Source: JAGVPT01 sp964384415
Lineage (GTDB): Bacteria; Bacteroidota; Ignavibacteria; UBA10030; UBA8401
Length of the DNA: 26,745 nt
Reading direction: 5' to 3'
Assembly (NCBI GenBank): GCA_964384415.1
Contig: CAYLMV010000055.1
Coordinates: 1 to 26,745, forward strand
Shown here piece after piece: positions 7,740 to 16,109 of this stretch. The position numbers were made by a program, and so were the translations under genes. The first letter of the stretch is position 1. Each line of letters starts with the position of its first letter. The notes beneath the pieces were generated by a model. It worked only from the letters and a program-made list of their open reading frames with translations. It did no database searches and was not told where the DNA came from.

Positions 7740-8951
7740 GTGTTGAAAAACAAGAAAATATTGCTCGGCGTTACGGGAGGAATCTCGGCGTACAAAATGT
7801 GCACCGTCGTGCGCCTGTTGAAAAAGTCGGGCGCCCACGTTCGCGTGCTCATGACACATTCGGCTACGCAATTCGTCACGCCGTTGACATTTTCGACGTT
7901 ATCGGGCGAGGAAGTGATAACATCGCTCTGGCCCGAGTCAACGGCGGCGTCCACGCGCGCGAACGTGGAACACATTACGCTCGCCTTGTGGGGAGATGCC
8001 ATGCTCGTCGCGCCGGCAACGGCAAACACCATCGCGAAGATCGTTCACGGTATTGCTGATGACATTGTTTCGTCAACCATCCTGGCTCTTCGGTGCCCGC
8101 TTCTCGTCGCGCCGGCCATGGACGTCGACATGTTCTTGAACCAGGCAACGCAGGAGAATCTGAGCACGCTCCGCGAGCGGGGCCATCATGTTCTTCCCCC
8201 GGCAGAAGGCGATCTCGCCAGCGGACTCACGGGGCCCGGCCGGCTGCCCGAGCCGGAGGCAATCGTGGCCTTTATTGAAGCGGTGCTCTCGAAGACGCCC
8301 CTCGATCTCCGGGGAAAAAAGATTCTCATTTCTGCCGGCCCGACGTACGAACCCATCGATCCGGTCAGGTTTGTCGGCAACCGGTCTTCGGGCAAAATGG
8401 GGTTTGCCCTCGCGAACGCCGCAGCGCAGCGCGGAGCGGAAGTGACGCTCGTCAGCGGACCGGTGAGCCTTGGAACGCCGAAGAATGTTTCGCGGATAAA
8501 CGTGGAGACTGCCGAGCAGATGTATAATGCTGTCATGCAGCATTCGAAGAAGAAGGACGCCGTCATCATGTCCGCCGCCGTGGCGGACTTCACGCCCAAA
8601 AAAGCGGCAGAGAACAAGATCAAAAAAGGCGACACGGCTTCTGGTATGACGCTCGAGCTCCGGCCAACGCACGACATCCTGCGTGAACTCGGTTCGAAGA
8701 AGAACGGCACCGTGCTCGTCGGATTTGCGCTTGAAACTACGGACGAAGTGAAGAACGCGAAAGAGAAATTAAAGAAGAAAAATCTCGATCTGATCGTCCT
8801 TAACAGCACCCGGGATGAGGGTTCGGCGTTCGGGTCCGATACGAATGTTGTCACCCTCATCGCAAGAGACGGCAAGCCGGAAAAACTGCCGAGAATGCCG
8901 AAATTCGATGTTGCGGCTGAAATCCTTCATCGGGTCGCGCAATTGCTCTGA
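7740..8951 (+). CDS. coaBC: Bifunctional phosphopantothenoylcysteine decarboxylase/synthetase CoaBC
   Basis: CoaBC joins cysteine to 4'-phosphopantothenate with CTP and then decarboxylates the product, two steps of coenzyme A synthesis. The N-terminal flavoprotein half shows LLGVTGGISAYK, the catalytic-His motif EHITLALW, PATANT and PAMDVDM. The CoaB half shows GPTYEPIDPVRFVGNRSSGKMG and SAAVADFTPK. The loop that carries a catalytic Cys in the E. coli enzyme reads LASGLTGPGR here, with Ser. From memory, this and PAMD rather than PAMN recur in Bacteroidota enzymes. The start is uncertain: GTG at 7740 gives the usual length, while TTG at 7713 or 7743 is also possible. It follows rpoZ directly. 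Confidence 0.9.
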   Translation: MLKNKKILLGVTGGISAYKMCTVVRLLKKSGAHVRVLMTHSATQFVTPLTFSTLSGEEVITSLWPESTAASTRANVEHITLALWGDAMLVAPATANTIAKIVHGIADDIVSSTILALRCPLLVAPAMDVDMFLNQATQENLSTLRERGHHVLPPAEGDLASGLTGPGRLPEPEAIVAFIEAVLSKTPLDLRGKKILISAGPTYEPIDPVRFVGNRSSGKMGFALANAAAQRGAEVTLVSGPVSLGTPKNVSRINVETAEQMYNAVMQHSKKKDAVIMSAAVADFTPKKAAENKIKKGDTASGMTLELRPTHDILRELGSKKNGTVLVGFALETTDEVKNAKEKLKKKNLDLIVLNSTRDEGSAFGSDTNVVTLIARDGKPEKLPRMPKFDVAAEILHRVAQLL

Positions 8952-9010
8952 GTGTCTCGGCACACTGAGACTATTCAGCAGCATCATGTTCCCTTCACTC
9001 GCAGCCTCTC

Positions 9011-9787
9011 ATGCCCGACGATCGTCTCTCGTCTCCGCCGAACGCGGATGAATCAATCTCTCAGGAGTTCGTAAAACTTATTTCCGGCGCTCAACAATTC
9101 CTCATGCAAGAACAGGATCTCTTCGGAAATATCATTTACCCCTCTTCGGAACATCCGGCGGGTAAAAAAGAGTCAACGGGGGCCGTTCAAACCCCGTATC
9201 CGGCCGAAGCGTGGGCAAACACGGGCGCGCTCCCGGATTTGAACACGTCAATCTGTGAATGCCAGAAGTGTTCTCTTGGATCAACGCGCATTAAATTTGT
9301 ATTTGGCGTCGGAAACCCGAACGCCGAAGTCGTTTTGATCGGCGAAGCACCCGGCGCTGACGAAGATGCGCAGGGAGAGCCTTTTGTCGGAAGGGCGGGG
9401 CAATTGTTGAATAAGATACTGGAGGCGATTCACTTCAAGCGGGAAGAAGTATACATCTGCAATATTCTCAAGTGCAGGCCCCCTGGGAATCGCGATCCGC
9501 TTCCGGAGGAGGTCGAGCAATGCGAGCCTTATTTATGGAAGCAGCTCGAGATCATCAACCCGAAAATTATTTTATGCCTGGGGCGCATCTCTGCCCAGGT
9601 CCTGTTGAAGACGACCGATACTCTCACCAAGCTCCGCGAAAACGTCCATGACTATCGTGGAATACCGTTGATCGTCACCTACCATCCGGCGGCATTGCTG
9701 CGCAATCCGAACTGGAAGCGCCCGGCATGGGAAGATGTGCAAAAGCTGCGGAAGATGTATGATGAGATGAACGCAATGAAAAAGTAG
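9011..9787 (+). CDS. Uracil-DNA glycosylase, family 4 (iron-sulfur type)
   Basis: This 258-residue protein removes uracil from DNA in base-excision repair. The family-4 signature is complete: GEAPGADEDAQGEPFVGRAG in the active site, NILKCRPPGNR, and YHPAALLRNP near the C terminus. Four cysteines expected to bind a 4Fe-4S cluster are Cys84 and Cys87 (CQKC), Cys155 and Cys171. An N-terminal extension of about 75 residues, polar and low in conservation signals, precedes the catalytic domain and is common in such proteins from FCB bacteria and phage-like relatives. The gene lies between coaBC and dnaB on the plus strand. The start has no clear Shine-Dalgarno site. Confidence 0.92.
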   Translation: MPDDRLSSPPNADESISQEFVKLISGAQQFLMQEQDLFGNIIYPSSEHPAGKKESTGAVQTPYPAEAWANTGALPDLNTSICECQKCSLGSTRIKFVFGVGNPNAEVVLIGEAPGADEDAQGEPFVGRAGQLLNKILEAIHFKREEVYICNILKCRPPGNRDPLPEEVEQCEPYLWKQLEIINPKIILCLGRISAQVLLKTTDTLTKLRENVHDYRGIPLIVTYHPAALLRNPNWKRPAWEDVQKLRKMYDEMNAMKK

Positions 9788-9842
9788 AAAGGTAAAATTC
9801 AACGACGATTATTGGAACTTGGTTTTCATTGCCCGCCGCGGT

Positions 9843-9854
9843 TTTTTACTTTTG
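9843..9854 (+). repeat. Copy of an AT-rich 12-base motif upstream of dnaB
   Basis: TTTTTACTTTTG here is identical to the outer ends of both arms of the inverted repeat at 20667-20752. It lies in the AT-rich stretch just before dnaB. This may be the remnant of a dispersed intergenic repeat or simple AT bias. Confidence 0.35.
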
Positions 9855-9879
9855 ATTTTCTAATTTTTAATTGGACACA

Positions 9880-11304
9880 ATGGCTGAGATTCTCCGACAT
9901 ACAGCAACACCGAACGAAGGGCAATCTGAGGGAAGAGTTCCTCCCCAGGCCGTCGAGATCGAGATGGCCGTGCTCGGCGCCATGCTCCTGGAAAAAGAAG
10001 CGATCTCAAAGGCGCTGGAGATTCTTGACGATACCGTCTTCTACAAGCCGGCGCACCAGATGATCTTCAAGGCGATGGTGAGCCTCTTTGAAAAAAATGA
10101 AGCGGTCGATTCCATCACTCTTGTCGAAGATCTTCGCCGGCGCGGACAGCTCGATGAAATCGGCGGACATGTCTACATCTCTGAATTGACGATGCGCGTG
10201 ACCTCCGCCGCGAACGTCGAGTATCACGCAAAGATCGTCCTCGAGAAAGCGCTGCTCCGCAACCTGATTTCCGCCAGCACCGAGGTGACGAGCCGCGCGT
10301 TCAACGAAACGGAGGATGCGCTCGATCTGCTTGATGATGCGGAGCAGAAGATCTTCCAGATTTCCGAAAAGCGGATGAAGAAGAGCTTCATCTCGATGCG
10401 CGACGCCGTGTTCAATACGATGGAGATGCTCGAGAGCATTCACGGCAAACACAGCGGCGTCACCGGCGTGCCGTCGGGATTTTCGCAGCTCGACAACCTG
10501 ACGGGTGGATTTCAGGCATCCGACCTCGTTATTGTCGCCGGCCGCCCGAGCATGGGAAAAACAGCGCTCGTACTTTCGGCCGCCCGCAACGCGGCGATCG
10601 ATCACGCTATTCCCGTTGCCTTCTTCAGCCTTGAAATGTCATCCCAGCAGCTCGTGCTCCGTCTTATCTGCGCAGAGGCACGTGTGAACGCCCACAACGT
10701 CCGGACGGGACGCCTGCCCGACGACCAGTGGCGCCAGCTGAGCACGCGCATCGGAAAGCTGCATGCCGCCAAAATCTTCATCGACGACACGCCCGCCCTC
10801 GGAATTCTGGAGCTTCGCGCAAAAGCCCGGCGCTTGAAAGTCGAACACAATATCGGGATGGTCATCGTCGACTACCTTCAACTGATGCAGGGCCCGAAGA
10901 GCGCACAAAGCAGGGAGCAGGAGATTTCCATGATTTCGCGTTCCCTCAAAGCCCTTGCGAAAGAATTGAATTTACCGGTGCTTGCGCTCTCGCAGCTGAA
11001 CCGTGCCGTCGAGGCACGCAGCGACAAGCGCCCGGTTCTGGCAGATCTTCGCGAATCGGGGGCTATCGAGCAGGATGCCGACGTCGTGCTGTTCGTTCAT
11101 CGGCCGGAGATGTACGGGATCAAGACCGAGGGAGACAAATCGGTTGAGAACATCGCAGACATCATCATCGGCAAGCAGCGAAATGGTCCGACCGGGGATA
11201 TCCAGCTTTCGTTCATCAAAGAGTTTGCTCGATTTGAGAACCTCGCGCTTCCGACATTCGATGATTATACACCGCCGCCGACCGCCACTGACACTCCCTT
11301 CTGA
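9880..11304 (+). CDS. dnaB: Replicative DNA helicase DnaB
   Basis: DnaB is the hexameric ATP-driven helicase that unwinds DNA at the replication fork. The 474-residue protein has the N-terminal DnaB domain (about 20-125, with VPPQAVEIEMAVLGAMLL) and the RecA-like motor. Walker A is GRPSMGKT at about 221-228, and Walker B is VIVDYLQLMQG at about 328-338. The LADLRESGAIEQDADVV segment and the arginine-finger region KQRNGPTG follow. Length and motif order match ordinary full-length DnaB without an intein. ATG at 9880 is preferred over TTG at 9871. The gene is preceded by a 92-base AT-rich gap after the uracil-DNA glycosylase gene. Confidence 0.95.
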   Translation: MAEILRHTATPNEGQSEGRVPPQAVEIEMAVLGAMLLEKEAISKALEILDDTVFYKPAHQMIFKAMVSLFEKNEAVDSITLVEDLRRRGQLDEIGGHVYISELTMRVTSAANVEYHAKIVLEKALLRNLISASTEVTSRAFNETEDALDLLDDAEQKIFQISEKRMKKSFISMRDAVFNTMEMLESIHGKHSGVTGVPSGFSQLDNLTGGFQASDLVIVAGRPSMGKTALVLSAARNAAIDHAIPVAFFSLEMSSQQLVLRLICAEARVNAHNVRTGRLPDDQWRQLSTRIGKLHAAKIFIDDTPALGILELRAKARRLKVEHNIGMVIVDYLQLMQGPKSAQSREQEISMISRSLKALAKELNLPVLALSQLNRAVEARSDKRPVLADLRESGAIEQDADVVLFVHRPEMYGIKTEGDKSVENIADIIIGKQRNGPTGDIQLSFIKEFARFENLALPTFDDYTPPPTATDTPF

Positions 11305-11420
11305 TGCAGATGAAGATCCCGCGCGCCGGTGAGAGATTGATCAACGCCCAATAATTCGAAGTCGCTCCGGCGATAGATGCCGGCGACAACGTTGTCCGAT
11401 CGAACAGCCACCTGACCTTT

Positions 11421-12323
11421 ATGAACCGTCGCAACTTTATCAACCGCTCTGCGATGATCGCGCTTTCTCCGGCGGTTTCATTCCTCATAAACAAATCGTA
11501 CGGATCATCTTTGTCGGCCTTCCTGGAAGAGACGGATGAGACCATTTGCGGCCAGAAATTCAGTTTTGCGGCCGCCAATGGATTTGAGAACCGGCCGATC
11601 GCCGAAGTCATTGTCGGCATCGGAAGGTCGTTCATCGGCACGGAGTACGCCGAACATTCGCTCGAAGAAGCCGGACCGGAACATCTTGTCGTCAATTTGC
11701 GCAAGCTCGATTGCGTCACGTTCTACGAAAACTCACTGGCGATCGCGCGCTGCATCAAATTGAAAAAAACGACGTACGACGACTTCAAAGCGCAGCTGCA
11801 ATGGATGCGCTACCGCGGCGGCGTTATCAACGGTTACTCAAGCCGCCTGCACTACACGACCGATTACTGGTTCGACGACGAACAAAGGGGAATTCTTAAA
11901 GTCGTGACGAAAGAACTTTTTGGCGAGAAGAACGTCCAGCGGATTCCCACGCCGATCAATTTCATGTCGGCACACCGGGGCTTATATGCGCAGCTTGCAG
12001 ACGAAAACACCTACGCGGCGATCAAGAAGCGCGAGCACGATCTCAGCAACCGCGAGATGTTTTTTCTCCCCAAAGGCAACCTGCACCTGTATGCCGACAG
12101 CATCAAGAGCGGTTCATTGATCGGCATTACGACGAACATTCCCGGCCTCGATATTTCACACACCGGCATCGCGGTACGAACAGAGAATGGTTCTCTTCAC
12201 CTGATGCACGCTCCCGATGTAGGCGAAAAAGTTCAGATAACGAAGGCAACACTCCACGATTATCTCGCGAGGAATCCGAGGCAGACCGGGATCATCGTCG
12301 CTGAGGCCTTCGAACCGAAATAG
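11421..12323 (+). CDS. DUF1460 N-acetylmuramoyl-L-alanine amidase-like protein, exported
   Basis: This 300-residue protein belongs to the DUF1460 family, an NlpC/P60-like cysteine hydrolase group thought to act on cell-wall peptides. The probable catalytic Cys98 lies in LDCVTFYENSLA and the probable His247 in ISHTGIAVR, with SRLHYTTDYW between them. The N terminus MNRRNFINRSAMIALSPAVSF has a double arginine before a hydrophobic stretch. It may be a Tat-type signal or a short Sec signal, so the protein is probably periplasmic. It follows dnaB after a 116-base gap with no visible signal and precedes the HDOD gene in the same direction. Confidence 0.85.
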   Translation: MNRRNFINRSAMIALSPAVSFLINKSYGSSLSAFLEETDETICGQKFSFAAANGFENRPIAEVIVGIGRSFIGTEYAEHSLEEAGPEHLVVNLRKLDCVTFYENSLAIARCIKLKKTTYDDFKAQLQWMRYRGGVINGYSSRLHYTTDYWFDDEQRGILKVVTKELFGEKNVQRIPTPINFMSAHRGLYAQLADENTYAAIKKREHDLSNREMFFLPKGNLHLYADSIKSGSLIGITTNIPGLDISHTGIAVRTENGSLHLMHAPDVGEKVQITKATLHDYLARNPRQTGIIVAEAFEPK

Positions 12324-12361
12324 CGAAACGAATCGCAGTTAATCTTTCCATCTCTACTCCT

Positions 12362-13231
12362 ATGCGCGATATTCGCACCGAAATAGATCAGATCAATGAA
12401 ATTATTCCTTTTCCCGCCGTGGTTGCGGAGATTCTCGCTGCATTGAGGAACGACGACATTGCGACACAGAAGATCAGCAAGCTCATAGAGTCCGACGCGG
12501 CGCTGACAACGAACATCCTTCGCGCAGCGAACGCACCGTTCTATGGTATTCGCGGACACGTCAACAGCGTGGGGAACGCGATCAACCTCATCGGACTGGA
12601 GGAGACGAGCCGTCTTCTTTTAACCTATCACATGAAGCAGCGCCTCGTTTTCCTCAATATGCAGCAATGGGGAAGCCTGGAAATGCTCTGGAAACATTCG
12701 ATCGCTACGGCAACCCTGTCGCGGATGTTTGCGCGCCACTTCAGCCTCAAGACCAACGAAAAGGAGTTCACCGCCGGACTTCTCCACGACATGGGAAAAC
12801 TGGTGTTGATACAATATTTTCCCGATTCTCTCACCGTGACCGAACAGATGATTAAAGAGCTGGCCATGCACGACGTTGAGGCAGAGCGGCAAACGCTTGC
12901 GATTTCTCACACCGAGATCGGCGCTCAATTAGGAGAAAAATGGGCCCTCCCACGCGAGTACGTGGAAGTGATGGATTGTCATCACGAAGCGAACGGGGCG
13001 GTCATCGATCCTCTGCTGAACGCTGTTGTGCGATTTGCGGATTTGTTATGCGAGCAATGGGGATACGGCATCGGCGAGCAGCCGGCCGGATTTTTGATTG
13101 AGGATGATCCATGCTGGAAGGTCCTGACCTCTTTCGAGCCCGATTTCCTGAAGCGATTGCCCTTCGAACTCGGTCAAGAGATTCTGCCGGAGTTTGAGAA
13201 GAACAAAGAATTGCTTCACCTTTTCATGTAA
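12362..13231 (+). CDS. HDOD domain protein
   Basis: This 289-residue protein consists almost entirely of an HDOD domain, an HD-superfamily relative usually involved in signalling rather than catalysis. FPAVVAEILAAL (18-29), ESDAALTTNILRAANAPFYG and the VNSVGNAINLIGLEET segment form the typical N-terminal half. GLLHDMGKL (His142-Asp143) and CHHEANGA resemble HD metal-binding positions, so residual phosphohydrolase activity cannot be excluded. No partner domain is attached. It is 38 bases downstream of the DUF1460 gene and ends 34 bases from a convergent gene. I see no terminator in that short gap. Confidence 0.88.
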   Translation: MRDIRTEIDQINEIIPFPAVVAEILAALRNDDIATQKISKLIESDAALTTNILRAANAPFYGIRGHVNSVGNAINLIGLEETSRLLLTYHMKQRLVFLNMQQWGSLEMLWKHSIATATLSRMFARHFSLKTNEKEFTAGLLHDMGKLVLIQYFPDSLTVTEQMIKELAMHDVEAERQTLAISHTEIGAQLGEKWALPREYVEVMDCHHEANGAVIDPLLNAVVRFADLLCEQWGYGIGEQPAGFLIEDDPCWKVLTSFEPDFLKRLPFELGQEILPEFEKNKELLHLFM

Positions 13232-13265
13232 GGCCTGCCCGACAACTCGCGCAACCTTCCACCCC

Positions 13266-13970
13266 TCACTTCAACACCACCCAGTCCCCAACCGAACTCT
13301 GCCCCGCGAAAGCGTCACCCGAACAATCCAGCAGGTTAGAATCTCTTGCCGCCTTTGTGATGATGAATTCGTCCCGCGACGCAATTCCCCTCAGCTGAAA
13401 GCTTTGAAAAAGCGAATCGCCGAGAACGTCGAAGTAAGAGATGAGAGTCCAGCCGCTGTCGGCGGCCACTCCAACGGCAATGTCGGACATTGTTTGCGAT
13501 CCGATGTGCGTGCCCAGCAGCTGCCCCTCCCGGATTGAATCGCCGGCCTGGAGCGGCGAGGCGAGCTTGATGTGAAAGATGATGAAATATATCGCCGGCT
13601 GGGAGCGAGACTGAATCTGCACCTGCGTCCCGGCCCACTCTTCGATGATCCGGGAGACTACTCCGGTTACAGGAGCGCGAAGCTGAATTGACGACCAATC
13701 CACAGCCTCTTTTGGTTCAAAATAGTGCTTCATGCTTCTGCACTGCTCGAAGTCATCATGATAATCGTGACCGACACCGGAACGGAATTTCGAGATTCTG
13801 CCAATCTTGTCGAGCTCAATATAGTTTGTTGTCACGAAATGCGGGAGATGGGACTGGACCGCACCTACATCGGAGTGCGGCGCAAGCGAGGTTTCTTCAG
13901 CCGGCTTGCGGCAGGATGGGAGGAGAATGAGGGCAAGCAAACAACCGGTCCGGAATCTCGACTTCTTCAT
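13266..13970 (-). CDS. M23/LytM-like lipoprotein, probably catalytically degenerate
   Basis: The 234-residue product has a signal peptide with lipobox LPSC (Cys20), so it should be an envelope lipoprotein. The middle (about 65-180) resembles a LytM/M23 beta-sandwich: GHDYHDDFE carries His68-x3-Asp72 like the first zinc motif, RAPVTGVVSRI and GDSIREGQLLGTHIGSQT match the family's turns. The HxH motif is altered, because FHIK offers only His133. It may therefore be an inactive M23 protein that binds peptidoglycan or activates an amidase. It starts 16 bases after the nfo stop and is probably cotranscribed with it. The fold call is moderate and the function unknown. Confidence 0.65.
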   Translation of the reverse strand: MKKSRFRTGCLLALILLPSCRKPAEETSLAPHSDVGAVQSHLPHFVTTNYIELDKIGRISKFRSGVGHDYHDDFEQCRSMKHYFEPKEAVDWSSIQLRAPVTGVVSRIIEEWAGTQVQIQSRSQPAIYFIIFHIKLASPLQAGDSIREGQLLGTHIGSQTMSDIAVGVAADSGWTLISYFDVLGDSLFQSFQLRGIASRDEFIITKAARDSNLLDCSGDAFAGQSSVGDWVVLK

Positions 13971-13986
13971 ACTTCTATTGAGCTGT

Positions 13987-14856
13987 TCACGGTTTTACCA
14001 GGCTCTTGAGCGTTCTGATGTTTTCCACGTCTTCGTGAAGGTCGTCGCTTTTCGGAGTTTCCAAAATTTTTGGAATCGAAGCGAACCGGTCATCGTTCAT
14101 GAGGAAGGAAAACCCTTCCAGTCCGATCGCCCCTTTCCCGATGTGTTCATGCCTGTCGACATGAGCGCCAAATTCCTTTTTCGAATCGTTGCAGTGGAAG
14201 ACCGCAAGACGCCGGATGCCGACAATGTCGTCGAACTGCTGAAACGTGTTTTCGTAACCTGCTTCAGTCCGGAGCTCATAGCCGGCAGCAAAAATATGGC
14301 ACGTATCGATGCATACCGCCATCCTTTCCGGGTTGTCGACGCCGTTCACAATTTTTTCAAGATGTTCGAATCGATGGCCGACCGCGGTTCCCTGTCCGGC
14401 CGTTGCCTCAACAACACTCATCACCTTAAATCCTTTTGTCTTCGAGTGGACCCGGTTAAGGCTTTCGATAATTTTTTTGATCCCCTCTTCTTCCCCGGCT
14501 CCCACGTGCGATCCCGGGTGAAAATTCAGGAGCTGAATGCCAAGCTGCTCGCACCGGGTCAACTCGTCGATTAACGCCGCGCGGGATTTCTCCAGGATAT
14601 CCTGGTTTACCGCACAGAGGTTGATGAGATAGGAATCGTGCGCGACGACAGGCGTGATCGTAGAGTCCGTGATTTTGGTTTTGTATTGTTTGATCTCCTC
14701 CTCGCCGAGGGGTTTGGCCTGCCATTGATTGTTGTTCTTTGTGAATACCTGGAGCGCAGTGCACCCAATCGATGTGGCACGGTCGACCGCGCGGTGTATT
14801 CCGCCGCTTGTGGACATGTGGGCGCCAAGCAATAGCAATCCCTTTGAAGCTTTCAT
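13987..14856 (-). CDS. nfo: Endonuclease IV (AP endonuclease)
   Basis: Endonuclease IV cuts DNA 5' to abasic sites and removes blocked 3' ends in base-excision repair. The 289-residue TIM-barrel protein shows the trinuclear zinc signature in order: GAHMSTSGG near the start, HDSYLINL, LNFHPGSHVG, VVEATAGQG, CIDTCHIFAAGY, FHCNDSKKEFGAHVDRHEHIGKG and a final LETP. An in-frame ATG at 14892 would add 12 unlikely residues, so 14856 is chosen. The 243 bases upstream (14857-15099) hold no gene I can support and no clear promoter. The M23-like lipoprotein gene follows after 16 bases. Confidence 0.95.
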   Translation of the reverse strand: MKASKGLLLLGAHMSTSGGIHRAVDRATSIGCTALQVFTKNNNQWQAKPLGEEEIKQYKTKITDSTITPVVAHDSYLINLCAVNQDILEKSRAALIDELTRCEQLGIQLLNFHPGSHVGAGEEEGIKKIIESLNRVHSKTKGFKVMSVVEATAGQGTAVGHRFEHLEKIVNGVDNPERMAVCIDTCHIFAAGYELRTEAGYENTFQQFDDIVGIRRLAVFHCNDSKKEFGAHVDRHEHIGKGAIGLEGFSFLMNDDRFASIPKILETPKSDDLHEDVENIRTLKSLVKP

Positions 14857-15099
14857 AAACCCGCAATTAGGTTGAGGAATCTTGTAAGGCAAACAGAAGA
14901 TATCAAGTTTACCGCTTCAATGGTAGTGCTAAATAATTTTGAGTTCTTGGTCAACTGTCGACGGGCTGAATGGCGGCTGCTGCGATGAAGCCAATAATTC
15001 TCATTTTGAGGGGTGCGATCTTGTAGGCTAGATTGTTTGGAAAACAGGCTGGATCATACTTGAGGTTCGAAAACATGGATGGGGGGCGCTCATCTGCGA

Positions 15100-16074
15100 T
15101 TAGTTGTTCCTCCTTAAATTCTGTTTTAGATACCGCTCCATGACCCGGGCGATGAATTCATCTTTATTGATGGTTGTCAGGATTTCTCCGTTTGGCTTTT
15201 TCGAATCGTCCGTCAACGTGAAGCCGGAATCGTCAACGGTGACGAACGAACGGCGGCTGGTAAAAAGTTCAGGCCAAAGCACATAACCCACCGCAACGAC
15301 ATCGTACAGCGTTGGATCGGGATTGGCAAACGTTTCAAAACGCCACAGCGAATACAAACCGCACAGAGCGTTGGTGAGCGGAGATTGGCGCATCAAGAGA
15401 CGAGTGCGGTTCGCCTCGCTCAATTTCACAAATGTCGTGACGTCCAATCCCGCATAGACGATATCCGCGTTGCTTGCGACAAACATTTTTGAACCCTCAA
15501 TGTCGGCCCGTACGTTCCATTCGGCATCCGGGACGGGGCCGCCGTTATAACCCATGTGAAAAGATCCGAACATGGAGACAATTTTTTTCGCAAGCTTCAG
15601 AGCGTCTTTATCTTTTTTGAGCACCTCTTTCATATTGCATACCGGCCCGACCGTAAAGAGCACAATTTCATTCGGGTATTTTTTAAGATTCCCGATGATA
15701 AAATCCGCCGCCCCGACGTTCGATGGTTTCACTTTATTAAATCCATCCGACCAAAGGAATTGATGGGACCTGCCGGCAATTTCTTTATCAACCCCGACAA
15801 TGCTCGGAGTAGGATCTCCTGCAATAACCGGTATATCTTCTCTCCCCACTTCGTACAGCATCTTCAGAATGGTTCTTGCGCGCAGGGATGTATTGCCATG
15901 ATCCATGACAAAACCAAGCACGTCGAACTCGGGGCTGTTAAGAACGAGCGCTACTGCAAATGCGTCGTCAATATCGCCGCCAAAATCGCAATCGAATATT
16001 ATCTTCTGTTTCTCTTTTGCCGGGAGAGCCGCCGGCAGGAGAAACAGCATCATCCATAGGGATATTGTCTTCAT
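15100..16074 (-). CDS. Exported nucleoside hydrolase (IUNH family)
   Basis: The 324-residue protein belongs to the inosine-uridine-preferring nucleoside N-ribohydrolases, which split nucleosides into base and ribose. After a signal peptide (about residues 1-19), DCDFGGDIDDA gives the calcium-binding aspartates Asp30, Asp36 and Asp37. AEWNVRADIEGS and DPTLYDVVAVG complete the active site, with Tyr replacing the usual His before the last Asp. That change and the export signal suggest a non-standard substrate. AAGGAG lies four bases before the ATG. It begins 35 bases after the GH27 gene, so the pair probably forms one transcript for extracellular glycoside use. Confidence 0.85.
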   Translation of the reverse strand: MKTISLWMMLFLLPAALPAKEKQKIIFDCDFGGDIDDAFAVALVLNSPEFDVLGFVMDHGNTSLRARTILKMLYEVGREDIPVIAGDPTPSIVGVDKEIAGRSHQFLWSDGFNKVKPSNVGAADFIIGNLKKYPNEIVLFTVGPVCNMKEVLKKDKDALKLAKKIVSMFGSFHMGYNGGPVPDAEWNVRADIEGSKMFVASNADIVYAGLDVTTFVKLSEANRTRLLMRQSPLTNALCGLYSLWRFETFANPDPTLYDVVAVGYVLWPELFTSRRSFVTVDDSGFTLTDDSKKPNGEILTTINKDEFIARVMERYLKQNLRRNN

Positions 16075-16109
16075 ACGACTCCTTTGGCCCGTTCACCAAT
16101 CTGCAAAGA

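Noticed and set aside
8951..8966. Possible terminator hairpin at the coaBC stop
   Set aside because: The stem is only five base pairs and no T-run follows.
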